From positions 217,779 to 281,778 of the forward strand of contig CAUYUJ010009558.1 in assembly GCA_963575745.1 (NCBI GenBank): a stretch of DNA of 64,000 nt, given 5' to 3'. Position 1 is the first letter of the stretch, and each line of letters begins with the position of its first letter. The DNA comes from Prorocentrum cordatum (taxonomy: Eukaryota; Sar; Dinophyceae; Prorocentrales; Prorocentraceae). The position numbers and the translations under genes were made by a program. Below, piece after piece: positions 28,291 to 37,080 of the stretch. The notes under the pieces are model-generated. The model ran no database searches. It was not told where the DNA came from and worked only from the letters and a program-made list of their open reading frames with translations.

Positions 28291-28640
28291 TATCAGTGTG
28301 TTGGGGCGACGCCGACACCACGCGATCTGATCGCAGCCCCGACCACGACGGCCACCTCGCCGATCACGGACCGACCACGCATCCCAGCTCGGACGATCGC
28401 GTGACCAAGCCGAACCGATCGCATGTAGGGAACCGAGCTCCATGCACCGACGCTGTTTCTGGCCCTGCACTGAAACTCGCTCAGGAAAGCAGAGCCTGGT
28501 GTGTACGGGATGTTAGTGTTTACAGCCTTCGTCGTCTCCCTGGAAAACTGGGGAACAGCTATACACCACACCGCCCCGACGTCTCGTCCGTGACCCTCAG
28601 AAAAAGTCCAGGGATTGAAAGACAGCGCGCCGCTGGTAAT
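28291..28640. other. Gene-less spacer
   Basis: CGATC-rich near 28330-28430; no gene. Confidence 0.3.
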
Positions 28641-28644
28641 TGGG

Positions 28645-28865
28645 CGCCCGAGTTATCCGGGGTAACTCGGGCCCGGGGTAACTCGGGTTTGGATTCCCGA
28701 AAAAGGAACCCGAGTTAGCCCTGACCCGAGTTACCCCTGATGGTTCGGGGCGCTGGACGCCCGAGTTATCCGGGGTAACTCGGGTCCGGGGTAACTCGGG
28801 TTTGGATTCCCGAAAAAGGAACCCGAGTTAGCCCTGACCCGAGTTACCCCTGATGCTTCGGGGCT
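28645..28865. repeat. Tandem duplication (113 bp) of ACTCGGGT palindromic motifs
   Basis: Two near-identical units start at 28645 and 28758. Each holds CGCCCGAGTTATCCGGGGTA, ACTCGGG, GGATTCCCGAAAAAGGAACC and CCTGACCCGAGTTACCCC, so direct and inverted copies of AACTCGGGT alternate and can fold into several stems. Confidence 0.8.
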
Positions 28866-29214
28866 CCGAGGTGATGTAGATGTTCCCGTTTCCGATCACC
28901 GCGGCCAGTGATCGCCGGCCGTCGTGCTCGGCACGGCAGGCCCGCTGAGGCCGTGGCCCGCGGTCGCTCGTCGGCAGGCTCAGCCGGCCGCCTGTCGGCA
29001 GCGCGCCCGGGGGGGTATCCGGAGACCCCGGCGTCGGGCTTCATCGGGAGCGATCGATGGGGGGGGGGGGAGCGTGCACATTTATTTTTGTGTGTTTCAT
29101 CTCAAGGGGCCCGCGGGTTCCCAGGGCCTCGGGCGGTGAAGTGCCAAGCCACGCCGGGCGACAAGCAGTGGCTGCGGCGGCACCTGTGGATTGCCCTGGA
29201 TCGCCGGCTGGGGG
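28866..29214. other. GC-rich gene-less spacer
   Basis: No gene; a GCGTGCACATTTATTTTTGT piece at 29070 foreshadows the repeats at 29215 and 29475. Confidence 0.3.
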
Positions 29215-29290
29215 GGGGAAACGTGCACATCAGTTCGCGCACCATGTAAACCCCTTTAGGCAACAAGAGGTGGACATTCCTCCCCCCCCC
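29215..29290. repeat. Flanking repeat AGGTGGACATTCCTCC, left copy
   Basis: ACGTGCACATCAGTTCGCGC, ATGTAAACCCCTTTAGGCAA and AGAGGTGGACATTCCTCC, ending GTTGTCGCACCCCCA. Directly repeated at 29475-29570 on the other side of an AT-rich element. Confidence 0.65.
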
Positions 29291-29304
29291 CCGTTGTCGC
29301 ACCC

Positions 29305-29462
29305 CCACGGGACACACAAATAAATACATACACATAAAAGGATTTCCCATCTTTTCTCATATGTTCTGGGTTTTCGTATTCCCGCCACTTTCCATGTGTT
29401 CCCATATTTTCTTGGGGATCGACGATTAATTGTGTCTGCGTGTTTTGTCCCCCTCCTGATTA
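29305..29462. mobile_element. AT-rich introner-like element (GACACACAAATAAA family), copy 2
   Basis: GGGACACACAAATAAATACA, AAAGGATTTCCC, TGTTCTGGGTTTTCGTATTC, GATCGACGATTAATTGTGTC, TCCCCCTCCTGAT. Followed on the plus strand by GGGGCGATAG then GTAAGG. Confidence 0.8.
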
Positions 29463-29474
29463 AAGAGGGGCGAT

Positions 29475-29570
29475 AGGTAAGGGGGGAGACGTGCACACTT
29501 CGTGCAACGTGTAGACCCCTCTAGGCCACAAAAGGTGGACATCCCTCCACCCCCCAGGTCGTCGCAGCCC
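29475..29570. repeat. Flanking repeat AGGTGGACATCCCTCC, right copy
   Basis: ACGTGCACACTTCGTGCAAC, GTGTAGACCCCTCTAGGCCA, AAAGGTGGACATCCCTCC, then GTCGTCGCAGCCCCA. See 29215-29290. Confidence 0.65.
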
Positions 29571-29784
29571 CATGACTCGACGCCCGATAGAGCTGCACCG
29601 CTGTCGCACCGCACTTCTCTGCCCGGTTTCGGGCCCCAGGACCCTCACAGATCGATCCAGCACGAAAGATGATGCAGAAAGATGGGGTCTAGGGCTCTGG
29701 TCGTGATTTTTGGCAACGTTGCAACTTCTGGCAACGACGGATCTCAGGGGAAGGCAAAAGGGGGGGGGATGCTATGTTGCATCT

Positions 29785-29975
29785 TCGGGGGGGCATGTCT
29801 GTCCTGTCGCCCCCCCATCCGCGTCGAATCCGTGTCGCATCCATGCCAGACTCGTCAAATCCGCGTCGAAACAAAGCAAAATCCGCGTCGAGTCCGCTTC
29901 GAGTCGCGTCGGGCACAAGAACAGACACCAATCTTGTGGACAGACGAGGTCCCACAAAGCTGCAATGTGAGCGGC
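29785..29975. repeat. Dispersed repeat with CGCGTCGA motifs, copy 1
   Basis: CCTGTCGCCCCCC then about eight ATCCGCGTCGAGTC-like units, then AAGACACCAATCTTGTGGAC-type sequence (GACACCAATCTTGTGGACAG) and CACAAAGCTGCAATGTGAG. Copy 2 at 46930-47190. Confidence 0.7.
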
Positions 29976-30029
29976 TGGTCTTCTCAGAAAGTTCAGTAGG
30001 AAGCTACACGTGAATCATACCCCTAACCC

Positions 30030-30310
30030 TACCACGACGACGACGACAACGAGGACAACGACAACCGCGGCGACGACAGCGACAACGACGAGGACAGCGA
30101 GCGACGACATAGACGAGGACGACCAGCGACGAAGGCGGGAACGACGACGAGGAGAACGACGACGATGGCGGCGGCGACGACGACGGCGGCGGTGACGACG
30201 ACAATGACGACGACGTCGGCGACGACGACGGCGACGACGGCGGCGACGACGACGGCGGCGACGACGACGGCGACGACGACGGCGACGACGACGACGATGA
30301 CGAGGGACGA
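30030..30310. repeat. (GAC)n array
   Basis: ACGACGACG/GCGGCGACGACG triplets, open in all six frames. Confidence 0.9.
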
Positions 30311-30446
30311 CGACGACCGGCGACGGCGAACGGCGGCGACGCCACCGTGCGCGCCAGCGCCCGCGCCCGCCGCAAGCGAGGCGGACCTGCGCGGCCCGGA
30401 GCGCCGCGGCAGGGGGGGGGGCGGGGAGTCGCTCCCCTTACTCCTC
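30311..30446. other. GC-rich segment between arrays
   Basis: CGCCAGCGCCCGCGCCCGCC-like; open in several frames; no call. Confidence 0.25.
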
Positions 30447-30698
30447 CTTCGCCCCCTCTTCCTCCCCCCCCCTCCTCTTCCCCCTCCTCCTCCCCCTCCT
30501 CCTCCTCCTCCTTCTCCTCCTCCTCCTCCTTCTCCTCCTGCTCCTCCTACTCCTCCTCCTACCGCCCTCCTCCTCCTCTTCCCCCCATCCTCATCCTCTC
30601 CTCCTCCTCCTCCTCCTCCTGCTTCCCTTCTCCTCCTCCTCCTCCTCCCCCTCCTCCTCCTCCTCCTCCTCCTCCTCCTCCTCCTCCTCCTCCTCCTC
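30447..30698. repeat. (CTC)n microsatellite, 5' flank of LINE
   Basis: CTC array running straight into RT-coding sequence at 30699. The matching array beyond the LINE's 3' end starts at 33598. Confidence 0.9.
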
Positions 30699-30705
30699 AG
30701 CGCGC

Positions 30706-33204
30706 GTGGCAAGCGTGCTCAACGCGGTGGAGGCGGGGGCCCCCTGGCCGACCGCCCAGGCCACCATCCTCTTCGACCTCCTCGCCAAGCAGGCTGGGGG
30801 CTTCCGGAACCTCGGGCTGCTGCCTGAGCTCGCGCGGCTATGGGAGACCATCCGCATGCCGTACGCCAGGCAGTGGGAGCAGGCGCAGCGGCGAGCCTAT
30901 GATTGGGCTGCCAAAGGTCGCTCCAGCGAGAGGGCCGCGTGGGTGCAGGCGCTGTTCTGCGAGGCCACCGCGGCTCAGGACCTCGAGTACGCGGTCACGT
31001 ACTTCGACTTGGTCAAGTGCTTCGAGTACGTGACGCACGCCATGGTGTGGCATGCGGGGCTCCACTGGGGCTTCAACCGCGTCGTGCTGAAGGTCGTCCT
31101 GAGGATCTACGCGATGGTGCGGAGGATCGTACTGGACGGCAGCTACACCGTGGGCAGGCGATGGGGCAGGGGCATCGTGGCGGGCAGCCGCTTCGCCCCC
31201 TTCTGCCTCAAGCTGGTCATCTTCATGGAGCTGGACAAGGTGGTGGCAGCTTGCCCGTGGGCCGACACATGCCTCTTCTTCGACGACCTGGCGGTGGCGA
31301 CGAAGGGGCTCAGGGAGTTCGTGCGGCACTGGCATCCGCATCTCGTGCAGGCGCTGATCTACATGTTCGAGGTTACCCTGGACATGGTGGTCTCCAAGGG
31401 CGAGCAGGGGAAGACGGTCACGCTGGCCTCGACCACCCCGCTGCAGGACGAGCTCACCAAGCGCATCCGCCCTCTGGGGGTGCGCATGGCCAACAAGGAG
31501 AAGCACCTGGGCGTCACCACGGCCGCGGGGCGACATCGGCGGGTGGGCGCTTTCAGCAAGAGGGCGCTCAAGTTTGCAGCACGGCGGGACCGCATCGCGC
31601 GCGTCAGGCGCGCAGGCGGGCCAGCCGCCAAGATCGTGCGCCAGGCCAAGGTCCCTTCGCTCCTCTACGGCGTGCAGGTCATGGGCATGGCAGATACCAA
31701 ACTCGGCGAGCTGCGGCAGTCGGTCGCGACCTCGCTTCAGGGCAACACCAAAGGCAGATCTACGTTCCTCGCCCTGCTGGCGGACGACGTGGACCCAGGC
31801 ACGCTGGTCAACTCGGCGCCGATTCTGGCCTGGGCGCAGGCGTGGCGGGAGACTTATCGCCAGCCAGAGCTCATCCCCGAGCTGCAGGCGGCATGGCAGA
31901 AGTGGGCGCTGCGAGTGGAGCGCGCCAAGTCCCCCTGGCAGCTTGTACGAGGGCCCGCCGGGGCTTTCGTGGCGACGGTACGCAGGCTGGGATGGATGAC
32001 GCAGGCGGCGCACTCCATTACCATCGGGGCGGAGGTGCTGGACTTGCGGGTCGTGCCGCTCCACGCCTTGCGGCACTACGTCAAGGGGGCCACCGAGCAG
32101 GGCCTCAAGGACGCCTGGGTGGAGAAGTGGGGCGAAAAGCTGGGCCTGCAGTCCGTGTTCGTGCAGCCCGTGCGGGCGCTCCTCAGGCGCCCCCTGCGCG
32201 GGCGCTGGACGCAGGCGCACCAGACGCGCGTCCGCACCCTCTGGTGCGGGGGCACGTGGCCACAGCTGCGCCTCGTCCAGAAGGGCGCGGCGGAGAACGA
32301 CACCTGCCAGGCTTGCCAGGGCGCGCGAGGGACCGACCGGCATCGGACTTTCGAGTGCCCCGCGCGCGAGGCCCACCGCCGCGAGGTGAAGGGGCACCAC
32401 ATCGTGCAGCGGGGCGCCAACCCCTGGCCAGGCACGGAACAGCTCAGGGGCCGCGGGTTGGCCAACGACCCCGCGGTGGAGTTCGGGCTGTGGGACTTGC
32501 CATCGATGGACACCCTCCTGGTCCACGGCGAGTTCGACGGCTTCGTCACGTGCGATGTCTACACCGACGGCAGCCTGCTGTACGGCAGCTACGCGGCTTT
32601 GCGGCGAGGAGGCTGGGCGCTCGTGCAGCTGACGCCCGACATGCAACTGCGTTTCGCTTGCTACGGGCCCCAGCCAGGGGCGCAATGGCAGCAGGCGATT
32701 TCCCGGAGTGAATTGGAGGCACTTCGGCGCGTGCTGGAGGTGGCCTGCCCGCCGCTCACCATCTGGACCGACTGCCAGAGAATTCTCGACGGCTTCGCGC
32801 GCGGCCCTGCCTGGGCCGAGAGGCCGAGCACGATGCATTCTGAGACGTGGAGCCGCTGCTGGGCCCTGATCGCCGAGAACTGCGGCATCGGCCCGAGGGG
32901 GATTCGATTTCAGAACAAGAAGGCGCACGCGACGCGTGCCCAGCGTCAAGTCATCATGGGCCTCGCGCAGTTTGCTGGAAATAAATACGTGGATCAGCAC
33001 GCCAAGCTAGGAGCAAAACAGCACGAGCATGTAGCCTGGCAGCGAGAAGTGTATATCCAACGAAACAAACTCGCTTCGGATGTGTTAGAATGTTCCGCTT
33101 ACGTCGAGGTTCTCGGCCAGGGGCTCGTCGACACCTCCGAGGAGTTCGGAACCGCGCAGAGCGGCTCCGAGCCAGCCTCCCGCGCCCCCACCCCCGCAGC
33201 CTAG
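30706..33204 (+). CDS. LINE ORF2 fragment: reverse transcriptase, zinc knuckle, RNase H
   Basis: Intact open frame of 832 codons from a nominal GTG; it is open upstream into the CTC tract, so the true start is lost. RT: fingers GGFRNLGLLPELARLW, motif A YFDLVKCFEY (Asp101), motif B GRGIVAGSRFAPF (156-168), motif C LFFDDLAV (Asp193-194, Phe-Phe-Asp-Asp rather than Tyr-x-Asp-Asp). Zinc knuckle CQACQGARGTDRHRTFEC (534-551, CCHC). RNase H: VYTDGS (Asp621), SRSELEAL (Glu669), IWTDCQ (Asp689), NKYVDQHAK (Asp763). All RNase H acidic residues are present. No frameshift or stop, so it is young or recently copied, though missing the endonuclease it cannot move by itself. It differs clearly from the ORF2 at 37081, so it is a different family. 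Confidence 0.9.
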   Translation: MASVLNAVEAGAPWPTAQATILFDLLAKQAGGFRNLGLLPELARLWETIRMPYARQWEQAQRRAYDWAAKGRSSERAAWVQALFCEATAAQDLEYAVTYFDLVKCFEYVTHAMVWHAGLHWGFNRVVLKVVLRIYAMVRRIVLDGSYTVGRRWGRGIVAGSRFAPFCLKLVIFMELDKVVAACPWADTCLFFDDLAVATKGLREFVRHWHPHLVQALIYMFEVTLDMVVSKGEQGKTVTLASTTPLQDELTKRIRPLGVRMANKEKHLGVTTAAGRHRRVGAFSKRALKFAARRDRIARVRRAGGPAAKIVRQAKVPSLLYGVQVMGMADTKLGELRQSVATSLQGNTKGRSTFLALLADDVDPGTLVNSAPILAWAQAWRETYRQPELIPELQAAWQKWALRVERAKSPWQLVRGPAGAFVATVRRLGWMTQAAHSITIGAEVLDLRVVPLHALRHYVKGATEQGLKDAWVEKWGEKLGLQSVFVQPVRALLRRPLRGRWTQAHQTRVRTLWCGGTWPQLRLVQKGAAENDTCQACQGARGTDRHRTFECPAREAHRREVKGHHIVQRGANPWPGTEQLRGRGLANDPAVEFGLWDLPSMDTLLVHGEFDGFVTCDVYTDGSLLYGSYAALRRGGWALVQLTPDMQLRFACYGPQPGAQWQQAISRSELEALRRVLEVACPPLTIWTDCQRILDGFARGPAWAERPSTMHSETWSRCWALIAENCGIGPRGIRFQNKKAHATRAQRQVIMGLAQFAGNKYVDQHAKLGAKQHEHVAWQREVYIQRNKLASDVLECSAYVEVLGQGLVDTSEEFGTAQSGSEPASRAPTPAA

Positions 33205-33597
33205 TGGGGGAGTGGAGGCGCCTGCGGGACCTCTACCGCCGCCACCTGGCCTCCCTCTGCCTTCTCGGGCCGATCTGGATGGGGACGGAGGTAAGATAGA
33301 GCTTGCCCGCGCCAGAGGCCACCGTCTCGTGCGCCTCCCAAGAGAGTGGTATTTTGCCGTCGGTGTGCAAGGTACGCCCAAGACAGATGGCTCGGTCTTC
33401 TGTCTCAGTGTCTTGGGGGCGATCCTCGGAAGATCTCTGGGCGTTTGCATCGATTGGGGGAAGGGCGACACCCGACCACCGACCGCCTTTTCTGATGCAG
33501 CCCCATGTCGCCCAGGAGAGGCCTGGGGGATGGTGCTGTCTCATCGTCGTCGGTCGCGCTCTCTTGCTCATGGCATGGCAGATCAGGATAGCAGAAT
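33205..33597 (+). other. LINE 3' untranslated region
   Basis: Follows the TAG after PTPAA. Short frames read as protein-like (for example EWYFAVGVQGTPKTDGS) but no domain. Ends at the CTC array. Confidence 0.5.
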
Positions 33598-34065
33598 CCT
33601 CCTCCTCCTCCTCCTCCTCCTCCTCCTCCCCCATCCCCTATTCCTCCTCCTCCCCCTCCTCCTCCTTCTCCTCCTCGTCCTCCTCCTCCTCTTCTTCCTC
33701 CTCCTCTTCCTCCTCCTCTTCCTCCTCCTCCTCCTGTTCCTCCTCCTCCTCCTCCTCCTCCTCCTACCGCCCTCCTCCCCCTCGTCCTCCTCCTCCTCCT
33801 CCTCGTCCTCCTCCTCCTCCTCGTCCTCCTCCTCCTCTTGCTCCTCCTCCTCCTCCTTCTCCTCCTGCTCCTCCTGCTCCTCCTGCTCCTCCTCCTCCTT
33901 CTCCTCCTCCGCCGCCTCCGCCTCCTCCTCATGCTTCTCCTCCTCCTCCTCCTCCTCATCATCATCCTCCTCCTGCGCCCCCTCTCCTCCTGCTCCTCCT
34001 CATTCTCCTCCTCCTCCTTCTCCTCCTCCTCCTCATCCTCATCCTGTTCCTCCTTTCTCCACCGT
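33598..34065. repeat. (CTC)n microsatellite, 3' flank of LINE
   Basis: About 460 bases of CTC with TTC, GTC and GCC variants. Confidence 0.9.
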
Positions 34066-34279
34066 TTCGGTCCTCCCGAAGCTGAAAAACAAATCGAAGA
34101 GATGTCGGAAGGCACTGTGATCTGGGCGCTGCAATTTTGTCGCGCTGAGCATGTTCGTCCGTTCTCGGGCCCAAGGGCCCTCACAGATCGATCCAGCTGA
34201 GCAAATGCTCAAGAAAGAGAAGGCCAATAGTGCTGGTCGTGACTTGTCGCGATGTTGCCTTTTGTTCCGCCACGTTGGA

Positions 34280-34335
34280 TCTCAGGGGGAGAGGAGGAGG
34301 AGAGGAGGAGGAGGAGCAGGAGGAGGACCAGTGTA
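34280..34335. repeat. (GAG)n microsatellite bordering a dispersed repeat
   Basis: GGAGGAGGAGAGGAGGAGG with CAGGAGGAGG; borders the 34340-35230 repeat. Its counterpart at 57258-57303 borders the inverted copy. Confidence 0.8.
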
Positions 34336-34339
34336 AACC

Positions 34340-35230
34340 CAAGATTCATCAACGATGTTGAAATACACCCTCCCTCGAAGATCCCTCTCCACAGGCCCGT
34401 GCAAAGAAACATTTCAGCTGAGCGAATTGCCGCGTTGGGGGGCAGCCGTGTGAACATCTTCAAGCGCGCCAAAACGCCATTCTCGGGACTCCAACGCCGC
34501 GAGTTAACCTGACTGTCATATCTGAGTGATCCCGAATCGTGCCGCAACACCAGCCCTGGGACTTCAACACCGCGAATCAACGAAACTGGTGCGAAGTAAC
34601 TGTTGCGCCCTGACAATCCTGAATCGTTCCAATTGCAATGTCGGGTATGTTAACTATTCGAATCAGTGGTACCCTTCCCAATGTGTACGACAAAATTGCG
34701 CGACGCTGAAACGATCACCACATTTTGAAAAGGAACCGCCCTCAATCCGTAAAACTCTTGCAATGTTTAAGATGAGAACGCGCGGCGCTAAGGCACGAAC
34801 TACATGCTGAAAACGGCCCGCCCTCAACCCGTGAATCTCTTGCACAATGTTTACAACGTATGTGCGCAGCGCGAACGCGATATACACAGTTTGAGAAAAC
34901 TCAATCTGGGAAGCTCTTGCAATTGTCTAAAACAGATGCGCGCGGCGCAAAGACGAGATGCACATGTTTAAAACCAACCGTCCTCAATCAGTGACACTCT
35001 TGCGACATTTCCCTCTACATATTCATATATATATATATCTGTATAATGCACCCTGCGCTAAAACGGAATCCACATTTTGAAACGGGCCCGTCCTCAATCC
35101 GCGAAGCTCTTGCAACTTGTTGGGACAAATGTGCGCGGCGCTGAGGCGAGAGCCACATTTTGAAAGCGGCCCGCCCTCCATATGTGAAGCTGCTGTCAAT
35201 TTGACGCATCAGGGTCCATAAATGGTGAAC
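34340..35230 (+). repeat. Dispersed repeat with tandem CACATTTTGAAA units
   Basis: The left part has ATTTCAGCTGAGCG, CGCCATTCTCGGGACTCCAA and GGGACTTCAACACCGCGAAT. From 34650 on there are five to six imperfect units of about 85-90 bases, each with CACATTTTGAAA, CCGCCCTCAATCCGTGAAAC, CTCTTGCAA and GCGCGGCGCTAAGGCGA. The same structure is inverted at 56690-57257. No coding frame. Confidence 0.8.
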
Positions 35231-35252
35231 AGCTTCGGCCCGTGTAAAAGGA

Positions 35253-35455
35253 ATGGAGGAGCAGGAGGAGGAGGAGGTGGGAGGAGGAGGGGAGGGGGGG
35301 GAGGGAAGAGGGGGAGGAGGGGAGGAAGGAGGAGAAGGTGGAGGAGGGGGAGGAGGAGAGTGGGGGAGGAGGAGAGGAGGAGGAGGAGTGGATGAGATGA
35401 GGAGGATGAGGAGGGAGGAAGAGGAGGAGGAGGAGGAGGAGGATCGAGGATTTAC
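35253..35455. repeat. (GAG)n microsatellite
   Basis: GGAGG/GAG array with GTGGATGAG interruption. Confidence 0.9.
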
Positions 35456-35602
35456 GAGGGTTTGCTTGGGGGTCCCTGGGGATTCTGGGTCGTCCAGCGG
35501 GGCCCGATGTCTCGAGGAGGCTGCGCCCCCCACCCTCCCCAGACCCCCGACGTCGTGACTTCTCTCTTGCAGCGCGGACCTCTGGTGATGTCGATCCTTT
35601 CC
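35456..35602. other. Spacer
   Basis: Single-copy sequence before the CTC tract; no gene. Confidence 0.3.
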
Positions 35603-35646
35603 CCCTCCTCCTCCTCCTCCTCCTCCTCCTCCTCCCCCTCCTCCTC
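35603..35646. repeat. (CTC)n microsatellite, 5' flank of the near-complete LINE
   Basis: About 14 CTC triplets ending CTCCTCCTCG just before TAGCTGTCCTG. The array resumes as TCCTCCTCCTCCTCG right after the element's A8 tail at 42233-42240. Confidence 0.9.
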
Positions 35647-35742
35647 GTAGCTGTCCTGTGCCCGAGCATCGGGCATTGCACACACCAACTTCAGGACAGC
35701 ATTGTGTGTGCGAGCCTTTTGTGGCTTCGGTTTCCTTCTCGC

Positions 35743-35907
35743 ATGTCCAAGAATGCTTGGCAGCTTCGCAGCAATGGCGGTGGGGCGTGGTCGACGCAGG
35801 CTCCCTGGAGAACAGGGCCGTCGGCGGCCAGGGCTGCGCCATCGCCAGGCCAGTGGGGCACTCAGGCTGGCGACGACAGACCCTGGAACTGGTCCCCTTC
35901 CCGCTAA
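35743..35907 (+). other. N-terminal part of ORF1 cut off by an in-frame stop
   Basis: From ATG at 35743 the frame reads MSKNAWQLRSNGGGAWSTQ and continues Trp/Gly-rich to TAA at 35905-35907. It is the same frame as ORF1 beyond 35908, which has no upstream ATG of its own before its zinc finger. I infer one ancestral ORF1 with a nonsense mutation. Confidence 0.6.
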
Positions 35908-35913
35908 GGCCCA

Positions 35914-36921
35914 GTGTCGTGGTCAGGCCGCCGCTGGCGTTGCGATGCTTGTGGATGCAAGAAGAACCTCGAGGGTTGGATCGCCTGCAAGCACTGCGGC
36001 GAGATGCGTGAAGGCTTGCAGGGCTGGCCGAAGCCGGGGACCCACTGGCCTGCCCTCAAGCCTGGGCTGGTGCCTGCTCCTGGCGGCCATGGTGGCGCTG
36101 GTGGGCAACCAGGCGGTGGCGGCTCAGCTTCAGCCCAGTTGTCTGAGTCCGAGCTGCGCACGCTCATCGGCCTGTGCGAGAAGTCGGGCGACGGCGAAGC
36201 GGCCTCCCGCCACAAGTCCGCGCTCGACAAGCTGCTCCGCACCTCCACGCCCGCCCCCGTCCAGCAGCGCGCGGCCAAGGCCCACAGCAGCGTGCAGTAC
36301 TGGGAGCGCAAGCTGTCCACGGAGCTCGACAAGCTCACCAAGCTCGAGAGGCAGGTGGAGGAGCAGAAGGTTGCGACGGCAGCTGCTCAGCAGTCCTTGC
36401 AGGCGGCCGACGACAACTACAAGGACCTGGTCCGAGAGCTGGCTGGGAACGTGGTCGACCACACCCCCGCAGTGCCGCTCGGCCGCGCCAAGGTGGACGT
36501 GTCGGAGCTCATGCAGGGTTCGTGCAATGTGCTGGATATGGTCTCGCTGGACTCGATCTTCCTCTTCGACGAGGGCGAGTACGAGGTGTCCGACGACGAC
36601 AAGGAGCAAATGGCAGCTCGGCGGGCAGCGCTCAATGAGCAGTTCCGCGAGGCGTGCAACTCCCTCTTCAAAGGGGCGCTGGAGAAGGCCCAGGCTGCCC
36701 GCGAGGAGCAGGCCAAGCATGTGCAGCGTCTTGGCAAGAAGAGGAAGGGCGAGGACGGTGCGGCCGTGGCTGGCGGCGGCGCTGGGTCCACCTCGGCGGG
36801 CCCGCCCGACGGCGAGGGGGTCAAGATGCCTGGCGACTCCAGTGAGGCACCTCCCGACGTCCGAGCTCGTGCTGAGGCCGCCCTGGGCGCCACAAAGTGC
36901 CCGTTGCCCCCTCCCGCGTGA
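35914..36921 (+). CDS. LINE ORF1: zinc-finger and coiled-coil protein
   Basis: 335 codons, beginning after TAA at 35905; the listed start is a GTG and the first ATG is 36004. Residues 9-29 form a Cys4 zinc finger (WRCDACGCKKNLEGWIACKH, then CGE), like RanBP2-type fingers. A Gly-rich linker follows, then a long helical, probably coiled-coil segment (YWERKLSTELDKLTKLERQV and AAAQQSLQAADDNYKDLV). The C-terminal third is acidic then Lys/Arg-rich (VQRLGKKRKGEDG) and ends CPLPPPA. ORF1 proteins of LINEs bind element RNA; that role is inferred from position and fold only. It lies in the same frame as ORF2, separated by TGA (36919) and TAG (36985). Confidence 0.75.
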   Translation: MSWSGRRWRCDACGCKKNLEGWIACKHCGEMREGLQGWPKPGTHWPALKPGLVPAPGGHGGAGGQPGGGGSASAQLSESELRTLIGLCEKSGDGEAASRHKSALDKLLRTSTPAPVQQRAAKAHSSVQYWERKLSTELDKLTKLERQVEEQKVATAAAQQSLQAADDNYKDLVRELAGNVVDHTPAVPLGRAKVDVSELMQGSCNVLDMVSLDSIFLFDEGEYEVSDDDKEQMAARRAALNEQFREACNSLFKGALEKAQAAREEQAKHVQRLGKKRKGEDGAAVAGGGAGSTSAGPPDGEGVKMPGDSSEAPPDVRARAEAALGATKCPLPPPA

Positions 36922-37037
36922 CTCCTTTGGGAGCGCGGGCAGGGGGGCCCATCTGTCCTTTTCTTCCCAGCCTCCACGCTGGGCTAGCTTGAATCGAGCG
37001 GAGCTCGAGGATCGCCTGGCCCTATCTATTCGTTCTC

Positions 37038-37040
<3 letters not shown>

Positions 37041-37071
<31 letters not shown>
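37041..37071. repeat. (AT)n run between ORF1 and ORF2
   Basis: Fifteen AT units directly before ORF2 and open in the ORF2 frame (Tyr-Ile repeat). Confidence 0.95.
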
Positions 37072-37072
<1 letters not shown>

Positions 37073-37080
37073 CTTCGCTG

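Larger units (their letters stand above)
30699..33597 (+). mobile_element. 5'-truncated LINE inside a CTC array
   Basis: ORF2 sequence starts abruptly in the RT fingers at the end of one CTC array and the 3' untranslated part (33205-33597) runs to GATAGCAGAA followed at once by another CTC array. No long A tail, only AA. Endonuclease and ORF1 are missing, the usual outcome of incomplete reverse transcription. Confidence 0.8.

Noticed and set aside
30838-33000. 720-codon minus-strand frame opposite the RT
   Set aside because: Shadow of the plus-strand RT/RNase H frame; no domain in the minus reading.
35702-37072. 456-codon plus-strand frame overlapping ORF1
   Set aside because: Out of phase with the zinc-finger and coiled-coil frame, Ser/Arg/Pro-rich, ends in the (AT)n run.
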